A stretch of DNA of 34,350 nt from Lichtheimia corymbifera B2541 (lineage: Eukaryota > Mucoromycota > Mucoromycetes > Mucorales > Lichtheimiaceae), in assembly GCA_000697475.1 (NCBI GenBank), contig JNEU01000743.1, positions 1 to 34,350 of the forward strand. Reading direction: 5' to 3'. Numbering within the stretch: position 1 is the stretch's first letter; each line of letters starts with the position of its first letter. Under the pieces are notes generated by a model. It made no database searches. It worked only from the letters and a program-made list of their open reading frames with translations, and was not told where the DNA came from. A program made the position numbers and the translations under genes. Shown here piece by piece: positions 1-8,912 of this stretch.

Positions 1-127
1 GGCGACTATGACGAGTGGTGGGGGCATGGACTAAAGCAAGCAAGAAAAAAGAGAAGAGCTTAAGACATTATGCGAACGTGGTTAAAAAAGAGGAAGGTGT
101 GCACCCTTTACCGACGCAGTAGCGTGA

Positions 128-225
128 CTCATGCCGGTTTATCTGGGTCTCCATTCCGGTTTACCTAATAATTTCCATGCCGGTTTACCTATTTCCATTC
201 CGGTTTACCTAATAAATTTCTGTGA
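128..225. repeat. CCGGTTTA minisatellite
   Basis: Four copies of a unit containing CCGGTTTA start near 134, 156, 180 and 200, about 20-24 bases apart. They share flanks of the form CCAT(T/G)CCGGTTTACCTA followed by AT-rich spacer. No coding frame is supported. The array lies immediately outside the large inverted repeat and may mark its outer boundary. Confidence 0.7.
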
Positions 226-300
226 ATCAGGCTGTGACCCAGCCAAAATTTGGCTGCGGGGTTTTGTGAATCGCTGTGAATCGGCTGTGAATCTGTGAAT
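219..300. repeat. CTGTGAAT short tandem repeat
   Basis: CTGTGAAT or close variants recur at about 220, 263, 273, 285 and 292, interleaved with a small palindrome near 240-256 (CAGCCAAAATTTGGCTG). This forms the junction between the CCGGTTTA minisatellite and the long hairpin. The CAGCCAAA palindrome core reappears in the inverted repeat at 1388-1457, which suggests both ends of the hairpin array carry the same short motif. Confidence 0.55.
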
Positions 301-1362
301 TTCGTCCTTGAAACTTGCACCCAAGGTGCGCTTCACCCCGACGAGCAACTTTGTTCGATTGAAGACCCCACGTTTCATTGTAGAATTTTTAGTTATGGGC
401 ACTTTATGTTTTACATATGCTGCTGTAACCATGATGCTAGATGAAAGGTGACCTTTGTTCATTGTCAAGTAGGCAGACCCTGATAGAGCGGAAGATGCGC
501 AGGGGCGTGCTTGTCTAACACAGCTCATTTGCATGATACTTCACAATGAACAAACACCACTTGTTATATAGCATCATGGTTTCAGCATATGTAAAAACGT
601 AAAAGTGCCTGTATCTAGGATTGGCAAGCTGTATCGTAAAACATGATTGACAAGGTGCGCCCGACCACGACGAGCAATATTGTTCTATGAAAGAGCACAT
701 TTTCATTGTAAAGTTTAGAGATAAATGCACTTTCTCGTTTTTACATACGCTGAAAAGCATGGTGCTATATGACAAGTGGTGTTTGTTCATTGTCAAGTAG
801 CTTTGACCTTGATAGAGCAAAAGATGCACAAGGCCGTGTATGTGCAACACAGCTCATTTGCATGATACTTCACAATGAACAAACACCACTTATCATATAG
901 CATCACGGTTTCAGCATATGTAAAAGCGTATAAGTACATTTATCTCTAAACTTTACAATGAAACATGGGATCTTTCATAGAACAATATTGCTCGTCGTGG
1001 TCGGGCGCACCTTGTCAATCATGTTTTACGATACAGCTTGTCAATCCTAGATACAGGCACTTTTACGTTTTTACATATGCTGAAACCATGATGCTATATA
1101 ACAAGTGGTGTTTGTTCATTGTGAAGTATCATGCAAATGAGCTGTGTTGCACAAAGAAGTCCGTCTGCATCTTCCGCTCTATCAGGGTCTACCTACTTGA
1201 CAATGAACAAAGACCACTTGTCATATAGCACCATGCTTACAGCATATGCAAAACATAAAGGTGCCTGTATTTCTAAACTTTACAATGAAACGTGGGGTCT
1301 TCAATAGAACGAAGTTGCTCGTTGGGGTGGAGCGCACCTTGGGTGCAAGTTTCACGATCGTC
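300..1362. repeat. Long inverted repeat (about 0.5-kb arms)
   Basis: Bases on the left pair with the reverse complement on the right around a centre near 832. For example, 541-600 matches the complement of 1065-1124 almost exactly, 421-480 matches 1185-1244, and 301-360 matches about 1305-1364. Only about 65 bases near 800-865 are left as a loop. The arms are themselves made of smaller inverted half-units, so the segment is a chain of nested hairpins. Open frames on both strands here (515-850 minus, 965-1228 plus) encode near-identical peptides only because the arms are inverted copies. They are not taken as genes. Confidence 0.85.
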
Positions 1363-1387
1363 GTGGCCAATCTCTAATTCACCGAAT

Positions 1388-1457
1388 GTCGCCACCAGCC
1401 AAAGTTGAAAAAAAAATTCAAGAGGTCGACCCACGATCCACTTTGGCTGGTGGTGAC
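1388..1457. repeat. 19-bp inverted repeat (CCACCAGCCAAAG stem)
   Basis: A stem beginning GTCGCCACCAGCCAAAGT at 1388 pairs with ACTTTGGCTGGTGGTGAC ending near 1457, with one mismatch. The loop of about 33 bases is A-rich and contains a GTCGAC site. It sits between the large hairpin and the next hairpin unit and could be a spacer between array units. No product is predicted. Confidence 0.65.
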
Positions 1458-1494
1458 ATTGCGAAATCTAGGATCGACGAGCCTGATCGTGAAA

Positions 1495-1850
1495 CTTGCA
1501 CCCAAGGTGCGCTTCACCCCGACGAGCAACTTTGTTCGATTGAGGACCCACGTTTCATTGTAAAGTTTAGAGATACAGCTATCTTTATGTTTTTACTATG
1601 ATGTACGCGTAATGCTATATGGAGAGTGGTGTTTGTTCATTGGCAAGTATCATGCAAATGAGCTGTGTTGCACAAAGAAGTCCGTCTGCGTCTTCCGCTC
1701 TATCGTGGTCTACTTACTTGACAATGAACAAACACCACCTTTCCTATGGCATCACGCTTACAACATGGGTTAAACATGAAGGTGCCTGTTTCTCCAAATC
1801 TCCATAACGATGTATAGAGGCCTTATGAGAACGATATTGATCAGCATGAC
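1495..1850. repeat. Additional hairpin unit of the left array
   Basis: This repeats the half-units of the 300-1362 hairpin. The segment starting CCCAAGGTGCGCTTCACC at about 1500 matches 318 onward. The GTGTTTGTTCATTG block at 1628 is followed by its inverse (CAATGAACAAACACC) at 1723. The right arm runs directly into the first satellite core at 1837 (TTGATCAGCATG), which physically links the hairpin and satellite families. Confidence 0.7.
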
Positions 1851-2410
1851 CGAGAGAACCTCCTGACCAAGTTTCGACGTCCCCACCAGCAATATCGGCG
1901 CGCACGGCCGTACACCCCATTTATGTTACCATCCATTCGTCGTCTCTCCTACATTCAAGGTTTTCATAATGAACTCTGGGTCTTTATGGGAACGAAATTG
2001 CTCGGCGTGGTCGAAAGGATGTTGTGTGAAAGTTTCAGGTTCGAGATGGGCAATCTCGGGGAACAGGAGCGTCTACCGTATTTTCTCCTACATTTGGGCT
2101 GGCCCGCATTCAAAATGTTCATAATGAACCATGCGGTTAATAAATGAATGGAGTTGATCAGCATGTGCGAGAGTACCTTCTGACCAAGTTTCAGGTTCGA
2201 AATGGGGAATCCCAAGAAACTACATACTAAATGACTTTTTCATAAATCCGGCGCTTTCCCAATTTCCGCCCATCATAGTAAACCCCACATTATGCTCTCC
2301 CTTTCGAAATTTTCAAATGAAGCATGGGTTCTTTATTAAGACAAAGTTGATCAGCATGTCCTAGAGCATACTGTGTGAAAGTTTGAGGTTCGACACAGGC
2401 AATCCCGATA
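1820..2410 (+). repeat. Satellite array I (158-193 bp monomers)
   Basis: Core motifs related to TTGATCAGCATG start at 1837, 1995 (diverged to TTGCTCGGCGTG), 2154 and 2347, giving spacings of 158, 159 and 193. Each core is followed about 20-25 bases later by a (T)GACCAAGTTTCA or TGTGAAAGTTTGA block, and often by GGTTCGARAT. Short open frames across it (for example 1923-2147) are considered spurious. The last part, 2127-2410, is colinear with 27,233-27,490 and also with 34,188-34,350. Confidence 0.8.
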
Positions 2411-2439
2411 TCATGCATTGATATCAGTGTATATGAATA

Positions 2440-3500
2440 TGTCTGACTGCCTGACAGATTTAATTTCCACCTCTTCCAATCCCACTTTATTTCCCTCTTC
2501 CTCCCATTCTCAACTGTTGATGCATTCAAGTACAACTACCATCTGCGAACGATTGTTCTGCTCCGCCCCAACATGTCGATCCTGCAACTGTCTTGATCCG
2601 ACTGTATTTGACTGAATGGTAATTCCATGGCGTGTACTCCCCTACAGCAACACCTGCATTCCTTGACACTGCACGTTCCCTTGTACACCCTTCTGCCACA
2701 ACCAATCGTAACAGCCTCATTCTAGCAGTTGCTATTAGCCATGTCTTTACTCCATTGTATCAAACAGCGTTCACAGCCTTGTCACTCTACTACAACACAT
2801 GCTCTTGTACACTTCTCTGTTTCAACCGAACGTAGCAGCTGTTGCTCTCATCAAACTCTCTACTCCATTGTCTCAAGTTACTTGCAGCAACTTGCTCTGA
2901 TACATACGAATTCCGGTGAATGGGCTCCCATATCAGCTATCGAACTCACTGCAATATAAGCAATCTTCACCTGGTTGAGCTACGACGGAAGACCAAGAAT
3001 GCGATAGACCAACAGCTGGATGCGAAAAGGGAGCATATCAGCAGCAATCGCATGAACCAACATATTGGATTTGATGGATGGATGGAATCAAGTGCAGTGA
3101 TGAGGAATCCTGGAATGTTGCTTTGGTTACTTGGGGCATCGTCAGCAGGAACAATGGATCGTACCACGTGGATACGGCTGGGGACAATGATGGATTGGAT
3201 GGGTTGTCGAGTGGGCTTTTATCTTTGACGAAAGGCGATTTGCCGGCATGGATGATATTGGAATGTGGGATCAAGGGACGCACGGCAACTAGTTTGCGAT
3301 CATGGGTAAAGATGAAGACGCTTATGACAGCAGCAACCAAGAATAATACAATGGCGCACCGATACCCGCTGATTCTATATGGTCCACTGGTTGGGTTCTG
3401 GAATGAACGGGAGGATAGAAAAATCTGAAGGTCGGAAAGCGAGATTGGACCATCTACATCATTGTATCGAGACGCTTTTGTTCCTTTTGTCATATTACAT
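2440..3500. repeat. Repeat unit L (paired with 27,545-28,700)
   Basis: The segment is colinear with about 27,545-28,700 at a nearly constant offset of about 25,105 bases. Shared blocks include CTTGACACTGCACGTTCCCT at about 2662, CTGCAACTGTCTTGATCCGA at about 2582 and AACATATTGGATTTGATG at about 3059. It directly follows satellite array I, just as its partner follows array II, so satellite plus unit behaves as one larger repeat. The right part carries the membrane-protein ORF on the minus strand; the left part holds no convincing gene. Confidence 0.75.
3038..3493 (-). CDS. Hypothetical single-pass membrane protein inside repeat unit L
   Basis: A 151-aa frame begins with an ATG at 3493. I do not recognise a family. 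Visible features are a polar N-terminus, a hydrophobic segment at about residues 45-64 (CAIVLFLVAAVISVFIF) followed by THDRK, and a Pro/Ser-rich C-terminal part; this fits a type II membrane topology. The partner repeat at 28,050-28,700 keeps parts of the same frame (SRYDDVNDPISLS versus SRYNDVDGPISLS, and QVTKAAFQ near the end) but lacks the membrane segment and is frame-broken. Conservation of protein-like blocks suggests an ancestral gene carried by the repeat. The true C-terminus may be spliced, and expression is uncertain. Confidence 0.4.
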   Translation of the reverse strand: MTKGTKASRYNDVDGPISLSDLQIFLSSRSFQNPTSGPYRISGYRCAIVLFLVAAVISVFIFTHDRKLVAVRPLIPHSNIIHAGKSPFVKDKSPLDNPSNPSLSPAVSTWYDPLFLLTMPQVTKATFQDSSSLHLIPSIHQIQYVGSCDCC

Positions 3501-3751
3501 TCGTTAAATAAAGCTTCCTTGTTTATATGCTAATACACGATAGGCAGTGGCAGTTCTTAGGATTGTTACCAGGTTTAAATAGGCGCTTGTATTTGCAAAG
3601 ATAATAAACCCGTTGTAATGTAGTGGTAAAAGTAGCATCAGATGGTGATCCATAAAGTATGTCCAATATGACCGACCAACCTTCTGGCTCCACAACACGT
3701 TTCAAACACAAGGTTAAATACGATATAGGTTTATTTCATGATCCATTGAGT

Positions 3752-3757
3752 TTTATT
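3752..3757 (-). terminator. Poly(A) signal of the GST gene
   Basis: TTTATT on the plus strand reads AATAAA on the minus strand, about 31 bases downstream of the GST stop codon at 3788. Position and sequence match a canonical polyadenylation hexamer. Confidence 0.5.
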
Positions 3758-3787
3758 CATCATGTTTAATCACTAATACATCATGGT

Positions 3788-4771
3788 TTATCTCATTCTT
3801 CCTTTTGGCATAGTTTTCATGTATCCAATACCAGCCTGAAGCGACTTGCGTGCACGCATTATCTCAGCAAACTGAGCGAGTTTGGGGTAGTCCTATTATA
3901 AAGCCCATCATCTAGTTAGCTCTATACACGTTTATGCATATCGGCTATGTCATACGCACATTGATATGCTCTCTATGGAGAGGGAGGTTGATGACAAAGA
4001 AGACATAAAAGTCGGCATAAGAGATCTGCTACCCAAGTCAGTGTTGTGTAGGTTGCACAACGCTATGCCTTGTACATTACCTCTTCGCCTGCAGCAAACG
4101 GACCATCATGGTAATTATACACGCGTTCAAAGCGTGAAAAGAAAACATCAAGATGCTTTTTTTGGTACTCTTCAACTGCCTCCTGGGTGCACGCATAGCA
4201 GACATAAAGATATTAGTATACCTACGTATGTATGATGGGTATAATACGAGAACATTACCTCTCCACGGTGAATATGTACATGTCGAGCACGGAACCAATC
4301 CATGGCAGCATCCAAAGTGCAATCCACAAACTGCTCAAGATCTTCATCGGCTGGCACATACTTGGCTATACAAACGTGTTGTTACGAAGGGTAATATAGC
4401 GTCATTCATTATGCTAAACCTTACCTAATTTCTTGGAAAGAAAACGCATGATGGGCATATTGCCGCTGTAGCGTTTGCCATTGTACTCAATCATGGGAGT
4501 TTGGTCGAAAGGATAGCCCGAGTCAATCCACTGATATTTGACCTTGGTGATAAATTCATCCCATCCAATGTTGTCGTATTCATAATCGACACCTGCATCA
4601 TCTAACATGAAGCGGATTGGACCACCAAGGCCAGCATCTATACAGGCAGCAATATCAATGGATCCATGCAGCTATACGCGTTGCATGAAAATAGAACTCT
4701 ATTCACTTACATCCAGGAAGCACGTAATGCAAGATCATTTTGTTGTCCTTGTCAGTGGAAGAAGCAGTCAT
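3788..4771 (-). CDS. Glutathione S-transferase (sigma/mu-like), 6 exons
   Basis: A cytosolic GST of about 218 aa that would conjugate glutathione to electrophiles. Model exons, in minus order: 4711-4771, 4425-4637, 4259-4365, 4081-4182, 3960-4028 and 3788-3892. Phases agree throughout and the total is 657 nt. The N-terminal thioredoxin-fold domain starts MILHYVLPGYAGLGGPIRFM, where Tyr16 aligns with the catalytic Tyr of Tyr-type GSTs. QTPMIEYNG holds the cis-Pro, and YSGNMPIMRFLSKKL is the glutathione gamma-Glu site. The helical C-domain contains GPFAAGEE and then ISYADFYVF, matching the usual (V/I)(T/S)xAD segment. The fifth exon has adjacent TAG/CAG acceptors, so one Gln (isoform choice) is optional. 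The donor after exon 5 (GTGCGT) is the weakest site. Length is typical of the family. Substrate class cannot be inferred. Confidence 0.9.
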
Positions 4772-5271
4772 AGTGTGTACTTTGGATACCCGCATCCATA
4801 ATGATGTCCTCCTCTTTTATATACTTCTCTTATTGCCTGCATGACGAGTTACGTGTGCGATGAAGGATTACGTGTTCAAGGTACATACGTAATCATGGAA
4901 TGGGAAATTTTTCTAACATGGTGACACATGATCCCAACCAAAGGATGGAGGACAACCTCATTATGTATTTGGGAAATCTCATCAAATAGACGACGACCGC
5001 ACGAATACATGCAGCCGTTTCAATCATCGTATATATTATTACGGGCCTATGGTATACCCGTCACAACAAAAAGCAAGGTGATGGAAAGGGGGGCTACTAC
5101 TGCTAATTGTCGACAGTAGTAAAGCAGCAGTAGGGATCAAATCAAATATCACCGAATGCTTTTAATACGTAATCAAATGAGAGGATGTCGGTGGTGTAAA
5201 AGAGAAGGAGGAGGGCAGTAATTGAAATAGCAGGGGAAATCAACGGAGCCATGAGTCAAACGACCCTTGAT
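4772..5271. other. Intergenic region upstream of GST
   Basis: No supported gene is present. The first part is the presumed GST promoter and 5' leader read on the minus strand; a TATATA-like stretch lies near 4818-4823. Short frames such as 4928-5119 show low-complexity, unrecognisable peptides and are treated as noise. Confidence 0.5.
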
Positions 5272-5499
5272 TCATCCCTGAAGAGCTTTGACAGCAAAAA
5301 AGTCGAGAGCGGATTTTATGCCGCTGTTGTACTCTCTGGGCAAACCATACTTGTAACCGAAGGCGTAGCAGTCGTGCAACGTTGAATCAGCCGTGTAACA
5401 TGAATAGATGAACAATGGTGGCGCGGCTAAATCATTCGTTTGGGAAAGAGTCTCACTCCTATATAAACCCGAGTCGGTCCACCCATTAATATGCATCAT
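5272..5499 (-). CDS. Small uncharacterised ORF (75 aa), doubtful
   Basis: An open frame starts with a double ATG at 5499 and ends with ALQG then a stop at 5272. The peptide has no signal peptide, membrane segment or recognisable domain; a Cys/Tyr-rich middle (YSCYTADSTLHDCYAFGYKYG) is its only notable feature. A TATA-like TTTATATAGG lies inside the frame at about 5458-5467 on the minus strand, which argues against the upstream ATG being used. It may be an isolated exon, or the tail of a lost gene between GST and the kinase. Confidence 0.2.
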   Translation of the reverse strand: MMHINGWTDSGLYRSETLSQTNDLAAPPLFIYSCYTADSTLHDCYAFGYKYGLPREYNSGIKSALDFFAVKALQG

Positions 5500-5759
5500 T
5501 GTGTCATCGAATATAAACAAGCAGCAAGTGTTGCTTTGAGCATGGATAATGAATGGGACTTTTTTTTCTTTCTTTGAAGGGATTGGTAAATGTGAGATGT
5601 ATTATGATCAAGTATGAATGATGATGCTACATATGCAGTGGCAGGAAAAGGGGGGGCGTTATGATGGGATGATGGATTGCATGTCAATGTGTTTCATGTT
5701 GGCGTAACGAGGATGACTTTTGACACGCATTTAGTATTAGTAGTCGGAGAGAGAGCAAA

Positions 5760-6047
5760 CTCATTCACCCCCCATTCCACAAAGCAAAGCAGCAGCAGCA
5801 GCAGCAGCCTTGCTTACCCCTTCCTTTCTTCCTCTCTCTCTCTCTCTGTCTTTTTTACCACCCCACTCTGCGTATTTTTCACTCGGGCACATACAACACA
5901 CAAACACAAACGCCTCCCTCCTTTTTTCTTTTTCTTTCTCTCTTTCTTTTCTTCCGTGTTGTCTTTCCTTTTCGTCCCTGAGCGTTTCAATATTCACTTC
6001 ACTACTACTCTTTACTACGACCCTAATCACTCACCACCACAACAACA
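5760..6047 (+). promoter_or_regulatory. Pyrimidine-rich leader of the kinase gene, with CAG repeat
   Basis: Bases 5815-6005 are overwhelmingly C and T on the coding strand, including a (CT)n run at 5832-5847, and end in a CAACAACA stretch abutting the ATG at 6048. A CAG run of about seven units lies at 5788-5808. The same design, a CT-rich tract immediately 5' of the start, recurs before the P450 reductase, PH, PP1 and bHLH genes. It probably marks transcription start or 5' UTR. Long frames across it (5677-6243) are low-complexity artefacts. Confidence 0.55.
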
Positions 6048-8525
6048 ATGCAACACGTCAATGGAGTGCCCGTTTACAGTGATGACCCGACATTATACTA
6101 CAGTGGATTGGAACATGAGCCGACATGGTTTAGTGCGCAAGGTGGCGTCTACCGGTGTACTAGCCGACATGCACCTTATACCGAGGTGGCTATCAAAAAG
6201 TACTTGGTGGAAGAAACCGACCTATACCCAGATCTCTTTGTGATGCCAAAGGAGCTGGTAGAGAACGAGATATACACCATGACAAAATGTGTACACGACA
6301 ACATCCTAAAGTTGCAAGGTGTCTACCTGCATCAAGAGTTCGTCTATCTTATCATGCCATATTGCACAGGCGGGTCCTTGCAGCAGTATGTCTTTGATCA
6401 TCATCTGACTATCGGCCAACTCGTGCATATTATTACATCGGTAGGTGATAAAACACTGTGCGTCATGCATATAAATATGGGAAGCTCTTATACAATGTGC
6501 AGATCGCTTCTGGATTGGCTGAAATTCATCGCCATGGATACATTCATCGAGACATCAAATGCGATAACATCTTTCTCATGCAAGAAACCAACGAGATTGT
6601 TATTGGTAAGTAACTCGGCTTTTTTATTATTATCATTGATGATTACTCATTGGAGGTGTTGTGCAGGTGATTTTGGCGTTGTTTCTATATCCCCCGCTGC
6701 AGATTCCAATGTTGAAGAAGCTGGCGTTGTTTTATTCTGGTCACCTGAACTCGTGCAGCGGAAAATAGTGAATCGTAAAGTGGATATTTGGGCTCTTGGC
6801 ATTGTTATCCTGGAGATTCTTAATGGCGGTAAAGCACCCTATGAAGACGACAGACTGGATGAAGAGGAGGTAAAGTTTTCTTTGATCATGTCTCCGATAG
6901 ATACATGTGTGTAACACTCTCCTTGTATGTAGATCAAGCAGCGTATCCTAGAGAATGGCAAACCCGCGTATCCAAGTGACCTTCCTTCAAGACTGATTGA
7001 TTTGCTGGATGTGTGTCTAAATCCTGACCCCAAGAACAGAGGATCGGCAGCTGATGTACTGCAGGTAAAATTGTGCAGAAAGCAACAACACGTGTGACCT
7101 CGGCTGTTGATAAAATGTTATGTTTGCCCAATATAGCATCCATTCTTGTGTGATTATGAACCAGAACCATTATTCCCCGGTAACCGCCTTGACAAGCACG
7201 ACACCACCGATGATATGTCCATTGATGATGACAACAATAACGACGAAGCCATGGAAACCGCCCTTAACAAATTACGTGCTTTGGAATCCCTTCATGGTAT
7301 GGATATCGGATTGGATCATGATGAACAACAACAACAACAACAACAACATGTGACAGCAACCACAGCCACCACCAGCGACAATCAAACATCGAAGCTTGTG
7401 GAAGCAGCGACAGCAGCAGCAGCATCGGATACTATCGATCATCATCAACAATCCTCACGTTCGCCATCCTTATCACCACCTGGTTCTAATGAAACGAGTA
7501 CATCCTCTCTTGACACTAATCGCACCACTGCCACCACATCTACGACTGATCAGAAAGAAAACCAGCCCACTGTTGTTGCTACATCTACTATGGGTGGTAA
7601 AAGGATACCAGCTACTGTCTCCGATATCCGCCGTTGTCGATTGCCGCTGCGTGCTTTTAAGCTCACTGAGGAGAATGCCAATGTAAACAACACCACCACC
7701 AAAGAAAAAGTGCTCAGCGTTGTAAAGAAACGACAATCCATTTCCGAGATTCATTGGGCCCAAGGATCCAAATTGCCAGTGTTTAAAGCGCAACCTCCCA
7801 GCATTTTGGAAGATATCAAAGAAAAGAAGATCAAGCGTGTTAAATCAGTACGATTACCCAAGGAGCAGGCCAAAGAGACCGGCAACAACAAACCTGTACG
7901 CAAACCATTGATGCGGGCTAATACAATGCCTGCATCACAAAGCAGCAATCTATTATTGAAAAAGCAGCAGCAGCAGCAACAACAAAAGCCAGCATCTGTG
8001 CCGAAAAAGAGTCAGAACAACAATAAGCCGACATCGCCTGTATCATCCAGTAAATCCATTGCAAGGCCCAAGGTGATGTTTAGTCCACCTGCTTCATCCG
8101 CAAAGGAACAACGGCCTAAAAAGAAGGTGTCAATTTATCGAAGGAAGTGTTTGCCAGGTGAAAGTCGTACAGCACGCCTCATGATGGGAATCAGCACTAC
8201 TGGGCGTGTACGATCACCACGAGAAAACATGTCTACATCACCAAATGAAAACATGCCACCAGCACCCTCTTCCAATAGCAGATCCTTTTTACGTGACAGC
8301 ATCAAGAAACGACCCGTATCCTTTGCTGATAAACAACCTGATGCCAAAAAGATACACCCAGAAGCAACACAAACAACGCCTCTGCCGGTAGCGACAAAAT
8401 CAAAGCGGTTCCCTTTTGGTAAAAAGCCATCATCATCATCAGCCAACAAAGGTCCACAACAGCCCACCAAAAGCACTGCTGCTACTAGCTCATTCAAGGG
8501 CATCAAGGCAGTCCGTGTCCATTAA
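6048..8525 (+). CDS. Divergent STE20/PAK-like protein kinase with long basic tail, 5 exons
   Basis: A Ser/Thr kinase of about 739 aa. Exons: 6048-6440, 6503-6605, 6667-6869, 6933-7064 and 7137-8525, all phase-consistent. The kinase domain covers residues about 15-282. It has VAIKK (Lys50), a helix C Glu in VENEIYTM (about Glu74), the catalytic loop HRDIKCDN (146-153), DFG (167-169) and KVDIWALGIVILEILNGG, which resembles PAK/STE20 kinases. Oddities are the lack of a clear GxGxxG loop (FSAQGGVYR instead) and an activation segment reading EEAGVVLFWSPEL, without the usual Thr before the APE-like motif. The tail (283-739) is Ser/Lys/Pro-rich with polyQ runs (CAA at about 7326-7348, CAG at about 7964-7985) and no recognised domain, so it is probably disordered. 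Catalysis looks possible, but regulation by activation-loop phosphorylation may differ. Substrates are unknown. Confidence 0.88.
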
Positions 8526-8912
8526 AGAACGTGTAGTATCATCATCGTCGTCATTTTGCCCATTCAACAACCACTATAATATTATGTTATTCCCCTCGCT
8601 ATTTGTTTGCATACACACAACACTACATCCCTCTCTTGTGCTTTTCTATATCCCCACCTCCCTCGTCGATCTCATCTTTTTGCATCCACAATTTATTCTA
8701 TTATAATTATATATCCAACCCTATATATTTCAATACAAAAACGTGCTTATTATTAATCAGAATGCTTGATACCATATATTGGAGGAATAGTTGAAACAAG
8801 CTGCATGAAACCATCGGCATCATAATTAGCCGAATTTGGTTGTCATATGGCAACAATGACCAGCCCCGCTTTTGTCCTTTTTTTTCCTTTGCCTGTCTTT
8901 GTCATCGATCGT
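8526..8912. other. Intergenic region between kinase and OXLD1-like gene
   Basis: This is kinase 3' UTR and the downstream gene's promoter. It contains AT-rich stretches with TATATA at about 8708-8713 and 8733-8738. An in-frame ATG at 8847 would add 22 hydrophobic residues to the next gene, but the start at 8913 gives a better mitochondrial presequence. No separate gene is seen. Confidence 0.5.

Noticed and set aside
205..1228. Frames at 205-534 (-), 515-850 (-) and 965-1228 (+) with near-identical peptides
   Set aside because: They are opposite arms of one inverted repeat; similarity comes from the palindrome, and no domain or start context supports translation.
2030..2200. GGTTCGARAT in satellite monomers as a tRNA-like B box (SINE)
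   Set aside because: The match to GGTTCRANNCC fails at the final C positions, no A box or tRNA cloverleaf precedes it, and there is no 3' A or T tail.
5677..6243. 188-aa plus-strand frame over the kinase leader
   Set aside because: It is a Ser/Phe/Leu product of the CT-rich tract and runs out of frame into the kinase coding sequence.
7473..7793. 106-aa minus-strand frame opposite the kinase tail
   Set aside because: Antisense shadow without features or splice support.
8135..8506. 123-aa minus-strand frame opposite the kinase tail
   Set aside because: It is a shadow of the last kinase exon; composition mirrors the CAA/CAT-rich sense strand.
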